This document shows positions 36,891 through 46,328 of a stretch of DNA of 64,000 nucleotides, piece after piece. The notes beneath the pieces were generated by a model. That model made no database searches. It saw only the letters and a program-made list of their open reading frames with translations, and had not been told where the DNA came from. This DNA is from Phaeobacter sp. J2-8 (lineage in GTDB: Bacteria; Pseudomonadota; Alphaproteobacteria; Rhodobacterales; Rhodobacteraceae). Every line of letters begins with the position of its first letter. Within the stretch, counting starts at the first letter, position 1. Location: positions 850,501-914,500 of the forward strand of contig NZ_JALIEC010000001.1 of assembly GCF_022867865.1 (NCBI RefSeq). Reading direction: 5' to 3'. The position numbers and the translations under genes were made by a program.

Positions 36891-37463
36891 TCACCCGGCA
36901 ATGATCGCGGTCAAAATGGCCTTGGCGCTCTCGCTGTCCCATTCGGCATCGCCGGTCAGACGGGCGATTTCCTGGCCTTCGCGGTTCAGGATCACCGTGG
37001 TGGGCAGGCCAAGAACCGCCATGTTTCTGGCAATGGCCTGTTTCGGGTCGCGGTGCAGCGGCAGATTGTCGATGCCGATCTTGTCAAAGAAGCGCGTCAT
37101 CGCCGGTGCAGGATTATGCCCGGTCGCCAATGTGACCACTTCGAAATCATCGCCGCCCATTTCGCTCTGCAAGGCGGACAGCATCGGCATTTCCTTGCGG
37201 CAGGGCCCGCACCAGGTCGCCCAGAAATTCAGCAGGACGATCTTGCCGTGATAATCGGTCAGGCTGAGCGGCGCGCCGTCGAAATCGGTGAAATCGGTGA
37301 CCGCAACATCCACCGGAGTGGGGTGCAGAACCAGTTTTTTCATGTCGCCGGTGCGCAGATTTTCCAGCGCGGCGACGTCAGCAGCATTTGCGCTTGCCCC
37401 CAAGCCCATATACAGAGCACCCCCAACAATCAGTGCATTTAATCCGCGGCGGGTGAACTTCAT
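36891..37463 (-). CDS. tlpA: TlpA family thiol-disulfide oxidoreductase
   Basis: Periplasmic membrane-tethered thioredoxin-like protein, in relatives involved in cytochrome oxidase or cytochrome c maturation. Signal/anchor [20 protein letters not shown], then the thioredoxin fold with the redox motif [11 protein letters not shown] and cis-proline region LGLPTTVI. 190 residues from ATG 37463. The start codon overlaps the argH ATG on the other strand (CATG at 37461-37464), so each promoter must lie within the other gene. Confidence 0.92.
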   Translation of the reverse strand: MKFTRRGLNALIVGGALYMGLGASANAADVAALENLRTGDMKKLVLHPTPVDVAVTDFTDFDGAPLSLTDYHGKIVLLNFWATWCGPCRKEMPMLSALQSEMGGDDFEVVTLATGHNPAPAMTRFFDKIGIDNLPLHRDPKQAIARNMAVLGLPTTVILNREGQEIARLTGDAEWDSESAKAILTAIIAG

Positions 37464-38853
37464 GTCAGACAAATCCTCAAACCAGATGTGGGGCGGCCGC
37501 TTTGCCGCTGGACCCGATGCGATCATGGAGGCGATCAATGCCTCGATCGGATATGACCAGCGGATGGCAGCCCAAGATATCGAAGGGTCGCGCGCCCATG
37601 CAGCGATGCTGGCCGCACAGGGTATCATTGACGGTAAAGATGCAGAGACAATTCGGGAAGGCCTTCTCACGATCTTGTCAGAGATCGAGGCCGGAGAATT
37701 CGCGTTTTCGACCGCGCTGGAAGACATTCACATGAATGTCGAGGCGCGGCTGAAAGAGGTGATCGGCGAACCTGCCGGACGGCTGCACACCGGGCGGTCG
37801 CGCAACGACCAGGTTGCCACCGATTTCAAACTTTGGGTGCGCGATCAGCTTGATGCCGTGGACCAGGCGCTCGGCGCGCTCTTGCAAGCGCTTCTCGCGC
37901 AGGCCGAGGCCGGGGCAGATTGGGTGATGCCGGGCTTTACCCACTTGCAGGTGGCGCAGCCGGTGACATGGGGGCATCACATGATGGCCTATGTCGAAAT
38001 GTTTGCCCGCGACCGTTCGCGCATGCGCGACGCGCGGAACCGGATGAATGAAAGCCCGCTTGGCGCCGCGGCGTTGGCTGGCACCTCTTTTCCGATTGAC
38101 CGCGATGCGACGGCAAAGGCGCTGGGCTTTGACCGGCCTGCGGCCAATTCGCTGGATGCGGTCAGCGACCGGGATTTTGCGCTGGAATTTTTGGGTGCGG
38201 CCTCGATTTGCGCCATGCATCTTAGCCGGATGGCCGAAGAGCTGGTGATCTGGTCCTCTGCTCAATTCCGCTTTGTGGCGCTGTCGGATCGGTTTTCCAC
38301 CGGTTCGTCGATCATGCCGCAGAAAAAGAACCCCGATGCGGCGGAACTGATCCGCGCCAAGATCGGGCGGATTTTCGGGGCAAATGTGGCGCTGATGACC
38401 GTGATGAAGGGCCTGCCGCTGGCCTATTCCAAGGACATGCAGGAAGACAAGGAACAGGTCTTCGACGCCGCCGACAACCTGATGCTGGCCTTGGCCGCGA
38501 TGGAGGGCATGGTCAAGGATATGACCGCCAATCGCGAAAGTCTCGAGGCTGCTGCGGCCACCGGGTTTTCCACCGCCACGGACCTGGCTGATTGGCTGGT
38601 GCGGGTGCTGGGCATGCCGTTCCGGGATGCGCATCATGTGACGGGCGCCTTGGTTGGCATGGCCGAGTCCAAGGGCTGTGACCTGCCGGATCTGTCACTG
38701 GAGGATATGCAGTCGGTGCATAAGGCCATCACCGACGATGTGTTTGCCGTTCTGGGCGTGCATAATTCTGTAGCCTCGCGGACCTCTTATGGCGGAACTG
38801 CCCCTGTGCGGGTGCGCGAACAGGTGGCCCGCTGGAAGGAAGCTTTGGCATGA
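37462..38853 (+). CDS. argH: argininosuccinate lyase
   Basis: Last step of arginine synthesis: cleaves argininosuccinate to arginine and fumarate. Fumarase/aspartase-superfamily signature [14 protein letters not shown] with the catalytic Ser loop; [12 protein letters not shown] and [16 protein letters not shown] complete the active site. 463 residues from ATG 37462 ([14 protein letters not shown]), the normal N-terminus; ATG 37486 would remove conserved residues. Overlaps the downstream lipoprotein start by 4 bases. Confidence 0.96.
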   Translation: MSDKSSNQMWGGRFAAGPDAIMEAINASIGYDQRMAAQDIEGSRAHAAMLAAQGIIDGKDAETIREGLLTILSEIEAGEFAFSTALEDIHMNVEARLKEVIGEPAGRLHTGRSRNDQVATDFKLWVRDQLDAVDQALGALLQALLAQAEAGADWVMPGFTHLQVAQPVTWGHHMMAYVEMFARDRSRMRDARNRMNESPLGAAALAGTSFPIDRDATAKALGFDRPAANSLDAVSDRDFALEFLGAASICAMHLSRMAEELVIWSSAQFRFVALSDRFSTGSSIMPQKKNPDAAELIRAKIGRIFGANVALMTVMKGLPLAYSKDMQEDKEQVFDAADNLMLALAAMEGMVKDMTANRESLEAAAATGFSTATDLADWLVRVLGMPFRDAHHVTGALVGMAESKGCDLPDLSLEDMQSVHKAITDDVFAVLGVHNSVASRTSYGGTAPVRVREQVARWKEALA

Positions 38854-39002
38854 TGCGGGTTCTGGTTTTGATTGGCGCGCTGGCCGCGCTGGGCGCTTGT
38901 GGTGTGGATGGCGCGCCGGAACGTCCAAAGGATGACGGCCCTGTGTCCATATCGGTGACAGGCACGGCCTCGGTCGGTGTGACCGGCGGTTCTGCGGGCT
39001 AG
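38850..39002 (+). CDS. small lipoprotein
   Basis: 50-residue protein: signal peptide [17 protein letters not shown] with lipobox LGAC (Cys17), then a Pro/Asp-rich and Val/Gly/Thr-rich short mature part. It starts inside the argH stop (ATGATG/TGA overlap), so it is translationally coupled. Small lipoproteins between argH and lysA are familiar in Rhodobacterales; function unknown. Confidence 0.8.
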   Translation: MMRVLVLIGALAALGACGVDGAPERPKDDGPVSISVTGTASVGVTGGSAG

Positions 39003-39005
39003 CAG

Positions 39006-39332
39006 ATGCGCGGGATCTCTCCTTTGCGCTGGATCTATCTGGCGCTGGCGGTCTGGGGCGCGGTGCATCCGATGCTGTACCTTGGTCAGTGGGGTGTTGC
39101 GCATGGGTTTGATCTGGGCGGGCTGACGGCGGCCTGGACCGTCAATGCCGCCACAACCGGTCTGGCCTGGGATCTGCTGATTGCGGCGGTTGCCCTGACG
39201 GTCTGGTGTCTGGCCGAAGTCGCGGTGCGGCGCAATTGGATCGCGCTTCTGGCGATTCCTGCCACCTTTTTGATTGGGGTTTCTTGCGGATTGCCGCTCT
39301 ATCTGTTTCTGAGAACGGCGCCCGTGAAATAG
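39006..39332 (+). CDS. DUF2834-type membrane protein
   Basis: 108-residue protein with three hydrophobic helices (LRWIYLALAVWGAVHP, LLIAAVALTVWCLAEVAV, LLAIPATFLIGVSCGLPLYLFLR). Resembles DUF2834 family proteins in length and in the FL..RTAP end. It lies 3 bp after the lipoprotein stop, in the argH-lysA operon. Function unknown. Confidence 0.7.
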   Translation: MRGISPLRWIYLALAVWGAVHPMLYLGQWGVAHGFDLGGLTAAWTVNAATTGLAWDLLIAAVALTVWCLAEVAVRRNWIALLAIPATFLIGVSCGLPLYLFLRTAPVK

Positions 39333-39342
39333 GGTTCGGATT

Positions 39343-39386
39343 CGGGGCTCTGCCCCGGACCCCGGGATATTTTTGAACAGAAGAAG
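39343..39386 (+). repeat. dispersed intergenic repeat, copy B
   Basis: CGGGGC-TCT-GCCCCG hairpin followed by ACCCCGGGATATTTTTGAACAG and AAGAAG; the tail matches copies A and C. It occupies the gap before lysA. Confidence 0.75.
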
Positions 39387-39411
39387 CCCAAGTGGCGTTC
39401 GGAGGCTGAGA

Positions 39412-40677
39412 TTGGATCATTTTCTCTATCGTGACGGCGCATTGTTTGCCGAAGATGTGCCAGTGGCGGATATCGCGGCCGAGGTTGGCACGCCGTTCTA
39501 TCTCTATTCAACGGCGACGTTGCTGCGCCATTTCCGGCTGTTTGATGAGGCTTTGGACGGTCTGCCACATCTGGTGTGTTACGCGATGAAGGCGGCGTCC
39601 AATCAGGCGATCCTCAAGACCCTGGCCGCAGCCGGGGCGGGCATGGATGTGGTGTCGGGCGGTGAATATGCCCGGGCGCGGGCGGCGGGTGTGCCGGGCG
39701 AGCGCATCGTGTTTTCCGGTGTTGGCAAGACCCATGAGGAGATTCGGACCGCGCTGACCGGTGGGATTCGCCAGTTCAACGTCGAGAGCGAGCCTGAAAT
39801 GGCGGTGATTTCCGAGGTTGCCACATCTTTGGGCGTTGAGGCGCCGATCACCGTGCGGGTCAACCCGGATGTTGACGCCAAGACCCATGCCAAGATTGCG
39901 ACCGGCAAGTCAGAGAACAAGTTCGGCATTCCGATCAGCCGCGCCCGCGAGGTCTATGCCCATGCTGCATCCCTGCCGGGGATCAAGGTGATTGGCATCG
40001 ACGTGCATATTGGCAGCCAGCTGACCGATCTGGCGCCGTTCCGGCTGGCCTATCAAAAGGTGGCTGAGTTGACCGAGACGCTGCGCGCCGATGGCCATGA
40101 CATCCAGCGGCTGGATCTCGGCGGGGGGCTTGGCATTCCTTACACCCGGTCGAACGAGGCCCCGCCGCTGCCGGTGGAATATGGCGCGATGATCAAGGAT
40201 ACATTGGGGCATCTGGGCTGTGAGGTCGAGATCGAGCCGGGGCGGTTGATTGCCGGCAACGCCGGTATTCTGGTGTCCAAGGTGATCTATGTGAAACAGG
40301 GTGAAGATCGCCAGTTTCTGATCCTGGACGGGGCGATGAACGATCTGATTCGCCCGGCGATGTATGAAGCCTGGCACGATATCGTGCCGGTGATCGAGCC
40401 GGAGCCGGGTGTCGAGCAAACAGCGTTCGACATTGTCGGTCCGGTCTGTGAATCCGGTGATACATTTGCCAAGGGCCGGATGATGCCGCCGCTTGTGGCC
40501 GGTGATCTGGTGGCATTTCGCTCCGCCGGGGCCTATGGCGCGGTGATGGCTAGTGAATACAACACACGCCCCCTGATCCCCGAGGTTCTGGTCCGGGATG
40601 ATAAATTTGCTGTCATCCGGGCGCGTCCGACCTTTGACGAAATGATAAATCGGGATAGCATTCCCGAGTGGCTCTAG
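39412..40677 (+). CDS. lysA: diaminopimelate decarboxylase
   Basis: PLP-dependent decarboxylation of meso-diaminopimelate to L-lysine. The PLP lysine is in CYAMKAASN; HIGSQLTDLAPF, LDLGGGLGIPY and EIEPGRLIAGNAG bind the cofactor phosphate; GPVCESGDTFA is the substrate cysteine region of the other subunit. Start at TTG 39412 (MDHFLYRDGALF), 6-8 bases after GGAGG (39401-39405), 421 residues. The upstream in-frame ATG 39373 lies in repeat copy B and is rejected. Confidence 0.95.
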   Translation: MDHFLYRDGALFAEDVPVADIAAEVGTPFYLYSTATLLRHFRLFDEALDGLPHLVCYAMKAASNQAILKTLAAAGAGMDVVSGGEYARARAAGVPGERIVFSGVGKTHEEIRTALTGGIRQFNVESEPEMAVISEVATSLGVEAPITVRVNPDVDAKTHAKIATGKSENKFGIPISRAREVYAHAASLPGIKVIGIDVHIGSQLTDLAPFRLAYQKVAELTETLRADGHDIQRLDLGGGLGIPYTRSNEAPPLPVEYGAMIKDTLGHLGCEVEIEPGRLIAGNAGILVSKVIYVKQGEDRQFLILDGAMNDLIRPAMYEAWHDIVPVIEPEPGVEQTAFDIVGPVCESGDTFAKGRMMPPLVAGDLVAFRSAGAYGAVMASEYNTRPLIPEVLVRDDKFAVIRARPTFDEMINRDSIPEWL

Positions 40678-40789
40678 CGTTATGGTGCGCCGGGGCTGGT
40701 AAAATCGGAGTGATGCCATCCCTCAGTCGCGCTATCTTCAGTCCCTACGTCATATTCGCGGTGCTCTGACGCTCACCCATCTCGGCCTT

Positions 40790-43384
40790 TTGGCGGAGCG
40801 GGTGACGCGGGCGTTCTGGCCCTTCTGGTCTGTGGCTTTGGTGGCATTGGCGCTGTTGATGCTGGGGATACAGGACCTGGTGTCGACTGCCATGGTCTGG
40901 GTTCTGATCGTAGGGTTTGCCCTGGCCGGGGTGGTCTGTCTTGGGTTTGGACTGCGGCGCTTTCGCTGGCCCAGCCGGGAAGAGGCGGTCCTCCGGTTGG
41001 ATGACAAGCTGCCGGGGCGCCCCCTGCAAAGTCTGCGTGATGCTCAGGTCATTGGCGGCGGGGATGCCGCATCGGTTGCTGTCTGGCAGGCGCATCAGGC
41101 GCGGATGGCGCAGCTTGCGGCCCAGGCGCGGGCAGTGCCGCCGGACCTGCGGGTGTCGCAACGTGATCCCTTTGCCCTGCGGTATGTGGCGGTGCTGGGG
41201 TTGGCGGTGGCGCTGTTGTTCGGATCGTTTTGGAAAGTGTCGTCTGTGGCGGCAATTGCGCCGGGCGCTGCGGCGCTGGCAGGCGGGCCGACATGGGAAG
41301 GGTGGATTGAACCACCGGCCTATACCGGATTGCCCTCGCTGTATTTGGCGGATCAGCAGGCGCAGAAGCTGGATGTCGCCGAGGGCAGCCGCATTACACT
41401 GCGGCTTTATGGTGAAACAGGGGCTTTGACCGTGACAGAGACCTTGTCGGGGCGTGCCATTGCCTCGTCTCAGGACGGTGCAGATGCGACATCACCTGAC
41501 GCCGCCGATGCATCGCAAAGTTTTCAGGTGCTCCAAGGCGGGACATTGACCATTGAGGGCCCCGGCGGGCGCAGCTGGGACGTGACCCTGATCGAAGATG
41601 TCGCGCCCAGCGTTCAGGTGACCGAAGAGATGACCAGCGCCGCGCGCGGCGAGATGTCTTTGCCCTTTGCGGCCAGCGACGATTTTGGCGTGCGCTCGGG
41701 CGAGGCAGTGATTTCCCTGAATTTGCCGGCGGTGGATCGCCGCTATGGTCTGGCCCGCGACCCGGAACCGCGGGATTCCGTGGTTGTGCCACTGCCGCTG
41801 CCGATCGCCGGATCACGGGCAGAGTTCCGCGAAACCCTAATCGAAGACTTCTCGCAACATGCCTGGGCCAATCTGCCGGTGACCATCGAATTGCGGGTCA
41901 TGGATGACCTCGATCAGGTCAGCGCGCCCGAAGTGCTGACGCTGCCATTGCCCGGCCGTCGCTTCTTTGACCCGTTTGCAGCGGCCATCATTGATCAGCG
42001 CCGCGCCCTGTTGTGGTCACGTGAAAATGCCGGGGATGTCGCGACGATCCTGCGGGCGGTGACACATCGGCCTGACGAACTTTTCCGCTCTGCGGTGCCA
42101 TATCTGCGGATGCGCACGATCCAGCGGCAGCTTGAGACCTATGCCGAGGCGGGCCTGACAGAGGCCCAGCGCGACGAATTGGCGGCGGCGATGTGGGATC
42201 TTGCGGTTTTGTTGGAAGATGGCGACCTGTCGGATGCGCTGGAACGATTGCGGCGGGCACAGGAACGCCTGTCAGAGGCGATGAAAAACGGCGCTTCGGA
42301 TCAGGAAATTGCAGAATTGATGCAGGAGCTGCGCGACGCCACCCAGGATTATCTGCGGCAGTTGGCCCAGGAACAGCGCCAAAACGGCGAAGACGGGCAA
42401 GATACCGCGCAAAACCCCGACGACATGATGCAGATGACGCAGGACGACCTGCAAGCGATGATGGACCGGATCCAGGAGCTTATGGAGCAGGGCCGCATGG
42501 CCGAGGCCGAACAGGCGATGCGCGAGTTGCAGGAATTGCTGGAAAACATGCAAGTCACCCAGGGCCAGCCGGGACAGGGCCAGCAATCGCCGGGGCAACA
42601 GGCGATGGATGATCTGGCCGAAACCCTGCGCGAACAACAGGGGTTGTCGGATCAGGCCTTCCGTGACCTGCAAGAACAGTTCAACCCCGGTGCCAATCAG
42701 GGCCAGAGCCAAGGCAATGAAGGCCGCGACGGCGGAATGGGCCAGGGCCAGCAGCATCAACAACAGGGCCAAGGTCAGGGGCAGGGCCAGAACCCCGGCC
42801 AGAATCCCGGTCAGAGCCAAGGCCAGCAAGACGGCGGTCAATCCGGTGAACAGCAGGGGCAGTCCGGTCAACAATCTGGTCAAAATCCCGGTCAAGGTGG
42901 GCTTGCCGACCGGCAAGAGGCCCTGCGCCGTGAGTTGGAGCGCCAGCGCGGCAGCCTGCCGGGGCAAGGCAGTGAAGCGGGCCAACGGGCGGATCAGGCG
43001 CTGCGCGACGCGGAACGGGCCATGGACGGTGCCGAACAGGCGCTGCGCGGCAATGATCTGGCAGAGGCGCTCGACAAACAGGCCGAAGCGATGGAGGCCC
43101 TGCGCGAAGGCATGCGCAATCTGGGGGAGGCCATGGCCGAGGAACAGCGCCAACAGGGCGGGCAGGGTGATACCGCCGGTGCGCGCGAGGGGGAGCAGCG
43201 GGATCCATTGGGCCGCAATCCTGGCAATTCCGGTACGATCAACAGCAACGAAGATCTGTTGCAGGGCGAAGATGTCTATCGCCGGGCCCGTGAGCTGTTA
43301 GACGAAATTCGGCGCCGTTCCGGTGATGGCGACCGCCCGGAAATCGAACGCAACTATCTGGAACGGTTGCTCGACCGGTTCTGA
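40790..43384 (+). CDS. TIGR02302 family (DUF4175) membrane protein, start disturbed
   Basis: Large inner-membrane/periplasmic protein of unknown function found next to lysA in Rhodobacterales. Two or three N-terminal helices, a beta-rich periplasmic middle, coiled-coil helices (about 460-560) and a Gln/Gly/Asn low-complexity stretch (about 630-705), then a conserved helical end. TTG 40790 gives 864 residues, but the open frame upstream also encodes plausible sequence (QSRYLQSLRHIRGALTLTHLGLL). ATG 40713 would start it if one base were missing near 40717, so the real product is probably about 890 residues. Confidence 0.8.
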   Translation: MAERVTRAFWPFWSVALVALALLMLGIQDLVSTAMVWVLIVGFALAGVVCLGFGLRRFRWPSREEAVLRLDDKLPGRPLQSLRDAQVIGGGDAASVAVWQAHQARMAQLAAQARAVPPDLRVSQRDPFALRYVAVLGLAVALLFGSFWKVSSVAAIAPGAAALAGGPTWEGWIEPPAYTGLPSLYLADQQAQKLDVAEGSRITLRLYGETGALTVTETLSGRAIASSQDGADATSPDAADASQSFQVLQGGTLTIEGPGGRSWDVTLIEDVAPSVQVTEEMTSAARGEMSLPFAASDDFGVRSGEAVISLNLPAVDRRYGLARDPEPRDSVVVPLPLPIAGSRAEFRETLIEDFSQHAWANLPVTIELRVMDDLDQVSAPEVLTLPLPGRRFFDPFAAAIIDQRRALLWSRENAGDVATILRAVTHRPDELFRSAVPYLRMRTIQRQLETYAEAGLTEAQRDELAAAMWDLAVLLEDGDLSDALERLRRAQERLSEAMKNGASDQEIAELMQELRDATQDYLRQLAQEQRQNGEDGQDTAQNPDDMMQMTQDDLQAMMDRIQELMEQGRMAEAEQAMRELQELLENMQVTQGQPGQGQQSPGQQAMDDLAETLREQQGLSDQAFRDLQEQFNPGANQGQSQGNEGRDGGMGQGQQHQQQGQGQGQGQNPGQNPGQSQGQQDGGQSGEQQGQSGQQSGQNPGQGGLADRQEALRRELERQRGSLPGQGSEAGQRADQALRDAERAMDGAEQALRGNDLAEALDKQAEAMEALREGMRNLGEAMAEEQRQQGGQGDTAGAREGEQRDPLGRNPGNSGTINSNEDLLQGEDVYRRARELLDEIRRRSGDGDRPEIERNYLERLLDRF

Positions 43385-43582
43385 CAATCGCAAATGATCG
43401 GCGCAAATGCCCCCCGGCACGTCAGGGGGCAGGGCATTGGAGCTTGGTGCGGGGTCAGAGCATTTGGCCGATGCCGCACAGCGTATCGCGCCCGAAGCCT
43501 GTCGATCTGGCATCCCCTGCCGTTGCCTGAAACCAGCGACATTGGCGCGCAGGATGATCGGGGCGTGCAGGACGGTCGGGGA

Positions 43583-44584
43583 TTATTCCGTCGGGGTGGC
43601 GCTTTCTGCGCTTATCCCGTCAAGCCATTGCAACCCGGCCAGAACCTTTTGATCCAGCCAGCCGCGTAGCCCATCAACCCAGTCAACATAAGACGTCAGC
43701 GTCGCTGCCATACCGGGCACTTTGGTGGCAATGACATCGGCATAGACATAGGCAAGAACGGCCAACGTCATGCTGAGAAGCACCAACATCAATCCGCGCC
43801 TGAAACTGCTGCGGGCGTGGCGGGTTGGCTCTGCGGCGATTTCTTCGCTGATTTCACTGTGTCGCGGTTGATCGGTCGACCGCAGGGTGGAATTGATTTC
43901 TTCGATATCTGGAAGCAATTCCCGACGCGAGCTGGTGGCAGCCGCGGCAGCCATCGCCGGGGCCGCCAGATTCGGGCCGCGTAGGTGTGCGGCGGGGCCG
44001 GGCACGTCTTTGGCGCTGATATCGCCGCGGCGCACGGATCCGCCCATATCGTCAAGGCCGAGGTCCGGCTGGCTCTCTACGGCACCCATTTCCGCGGCGC
44101 GCACACGGGTTTCACGTGCGGCCTCTTCGCGCAGAACGCTTGCAATGTCAGGGTCCAATTGGCGCGGTTCAAGATTGGGCTGAAGCGCGGGGTTGGGCGG
44201 CGGTGAGGCGGGGCCGTCTTCGTCGTCCAGTTCATCGTCCAGAGCGGGATCGGCCATTTCGGGGGCGGAGGGCGCAGGGGCGGCGCGCATGTCGTCATCT
44301 GCCAAATCGGTGGCAGGGTCCTGCTGCGGTTCCGGTGCTTCATCATGGTTAATGTCGGGCTGACGCTCCGGCATGTCTTCCGGGCCATCGACGGGCGCGC
44401 CAACGGGGTCATCATCCGGCCCGCGATCTTGCGCAGGCGCGATTTCCTCTGGGTCCTCGACACCGGCGGGCGGTTGAAACCAGGTATTGCCACAGCTCGA
44501 ACATTGCACATCCCGGCCTTCCGGCGGGATGACATCGTCGGGGACTTCGTAATGGGCATCGCAATTCGGGCAAATCAGCCGCAT
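43583..44584 (-). CDS. MJ0042-type zinc-ribbon membrane protein
   Basis: 333 residues from ATG 44584 (after a GGTGAG box). The N-terminal MJ0042 zinc ribbon has CPNC (residues 5-8) and CSSC. A long acidic, proline-rich linker follows (about 45-150), then a helical region, one membrane helix near 265-285 (LMLVLLSMTLAVLAYVYA) and a short end. Such proteins lie upstream of ftsE in Rhodobacterales. Function unknown; the zinc ribbon faces the cytoplasm. Confidence 0.75.
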   Translation of the reverse strand: MRLICPNCDAHYEVPDDVIPPEGRDVQCSSCGNTWFQPPAGVEDPEEIAPAQDRGPDDDPVGAPVDGPEDMPERQPDINHDEAPEPQQDPATDLADDDMRAAPAPSAPEMADPALDDELDDEDGPASPPPNPALQPNLEPRQLDPDIASVLREEAARETRVRAAEMGAVESQPDLGLDDMGGSVRRGDISAKDVPGPAAHLRGPNLAAPAMAAAAATSSRRELLPDIEEINSTLRSTDQPRHSEISEEIAAEPTRHARSSFRRGLMLVLLSMTLAVLAYVYADVIATKVPGMAATLTSYVDWVDGLRGWLDQKVLAGLQWLDGISAESATPTE

Positions 44585-44724
44585 TTTACTCACCAATTTC
44601 TCACCTCACCTCAGCTTTGCACCATAAGTGAACGGATCGGCAAGGAAAAGCGCAACCGAGCCGGACGCGCGGATTGCAACCAGACCATTGCTGATGCAAT
44701 ACAGGTCATCCAAAGTGCAACAGC

Positions 44725-45426
44725 ATGTTTTCGGGGGCAGTGCGCAGCGTGATCGAGCTTGATGAAGTGGCCTATAGCTACGGTGGCGGCGAATTGCTGA
44801 CTGATATTTCGCTGCGTTTGGCGCCGGGGTCTTTTCACTTTCTGACCGGACCGTCGGGCGCGGGCAAAACCACCTTTTTGAAATTGTGTTATGGCGCGCT
44901 TGTGCCGACCGGCGGTCAGGCCCGGTTGTTCAACCGTGATGTGCGCAGTCTGAGCCGGGACGAGGTGGCCTATGCCCGGCGGCGGATTGGCGTTGTGCAT
45001 CAGGATTGCCAGTTTCTGGATCATCTGTCGCTGGCAGAGAACATTTCCCTGCCGCTGGCCGTCACCGGACAGGACAAATTGGCGGCGCAATCCAACCTGA
45101 AGGAATTGATGACCTGGGTCGGGTTGTCCGCACGGGCCGGGGCGTTGCCGCCGGAATTGTCGGGCGGGGAACGCCAACGTGCCGCGCTGGCGCGGGCGCT
45201 GATCCTGTCGCCGGATGTCATCCTGGCGGATGAACCCACCGGCAATGTCGACTGGGAAATGTCGCAGCGTCTGCTGCAATTGCTGGTCGAATTGAACAAG
45301 ATGGGCAAGACGATCATGATCGCTACCCATGACCTCAGCCTGATTCGAGCCGCGAAAAGCCATGTGCAGGCGCGTGTGTTGCGCATTTCGGGACGCAAGC
45401 TTCAGCTGGCGGGGGCAGATCTGTGA
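44725..45426 (+). CDS. ftsE: cell division ATP-binding protein FtsE
   Basis: ATPase of the FtsEX complex, which couples the divisome to peptidoglycan hydrolases. Walker A GPSGAGKTT, Q-loop VVHQDCQFLDHL, signature LSGGERQR, Walker B VILADEPTGNVD, switch His in IATHDLSLI. The start is uncertain: ATG 44725 (233 residues), GTG 44740 or GTG 44749; FtsE usually starts near MIELDEVAYSY, which favours 44749. It overlaps ftsX by 4 bases. Confidence 0.93.
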   Translation: MFSGAVRSVIELDEVAYSYGGGELLTDISLRLAPGSFHFLTGPSGAGKTTFLKLCYGALVPTGGQARLFNRDVRSLSRDEVAYARRRIGVVHQDCQFLDHLSLAENISLPLAVTGQDKLAAQSNLKELMTWVGLSARAGALPPELSGGERQRAALARALILSPDVILADEPTGNVDWEMSQRLLQLLVELNKMGKTIMIATHDLSLIRAAKSHVQARVLRISGRKLQLAGADL

Positions 45427-46328
45427 AGGTGGACCTGTCGATTATCACGTCGCTTCTGTCGGTCGACGCCGGGGCGGACCGGGTGGTGCCGCCGACCGGG
45501 TTCACCGCGCGGCTGACCCTGTTCACGGCGGGGGCGATGGCCTTTCTTGCGGTTTTTGCGCTGGCCTTGTCGCTGGCTTCGGGGCGTCGCCGGCAATTGG
45601 CGGGACGCGCTTGCCGGATCAGCCACCTTGCGGATCTCTGCCCCGCGGCCCAGATGGCGGCCCAGACCGAGCGGGCATTGAAAATCCTGTCGGAAACCCC
45701 CGGTGTGTCCGAGGCGCGTGCACTTGACCCGGATGAACAACGCGCGCTGCTGGAACCTTGGTTCGGCCCTGACCTACCGGTCGAGAGCCTGCCAGTGCCG
45801 CAGTTGATCGAAGTGCGCGAGACCGGTGCCGGCTATGATCGCGACGGTCTGCGACTGCGGCTTCAGGCGGAACTGCCGGGCGCGGTGCTGGATGACCACA
45901 CCCGTTGGCGCAAACCGCTGGTTCAGGCGGCGGGGCGGCTGAAATTTCTGGGATGGATGGCGATCCTGCTGATCTTTGGCGCGATGGGTGCGATGATCAC
46001 GCTGGCGGCCAATGCGGCCCTGGCGGCCAATTCGCAGGCGGTGATCCAGGTCTTGCGTTTGGTGGGGGCGACGGATGCCTATATCGCACGGGCCTTTGTG
46101 CGCCGGTTCACCCTGCGCGCGGCTTCGGGCGCGACGATTGGCATGCTGGTTGGCCTGGTCGCGGTGCTGTTGCTGCCCTCGGCCAATGCCGAGGCGAATA
46201 TCCTGACCGGGTTGCGGTTTCAGGGCCTGCATTGGCTGTGGCCGCTGCTGGTGCCTGTTTTGGCCGCCATCGTTGCTTTTGCCGCCACGCGCTGGGCGGC
46301 GTTGCGGGTGCTGGAGGGGCTGAGATAA
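45423..46328 (+). CDS. ftsX: cell division protein FtsX, with a locally shifted stretch
   Basis: Membrane partner of FtsE, 301 residues, four helices (LTLFTAGAMAFLAVFALALSL first; the ABC2-type core from LGWMAILLIFGAMGAM). Between about 45585 and 45645 the frame gives RRRQLAGRACRISHLADLCP, unlike FtsX. The neighbouring frame gives VAGNWRDALAGSATLRISAP, the expected sequence. Two compensating indels therefore seem to have scrambled about 20 residues without breaking the gene. The rest is normal. Confidence 0.9.
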   Translation: MKVDLSIITSLLSVDAGADRVVPPTGFTARLTLFTAGAMAFLAVFALALSLASGRRRQLAGRACRISHLADLCPAAQMAAQTERALKILSETPGVSEARALDPDEQRALLEPWFGPDLPVESLPVPQLIEVRETGAGYDRDGLRLRLQAELPGAVLDDHTRWRKPLVQAAGRLKFLGWMAILLIFGAMGAMITLAANAALAANSQAVIQVLRLVGATDAYIARAFVRRFTLRAASGATIGMLVGLVAVLLLPSANAEANILTGLRFQGLHWLWPLLVPVLAAIVAFAATRWAALRVLEGLR

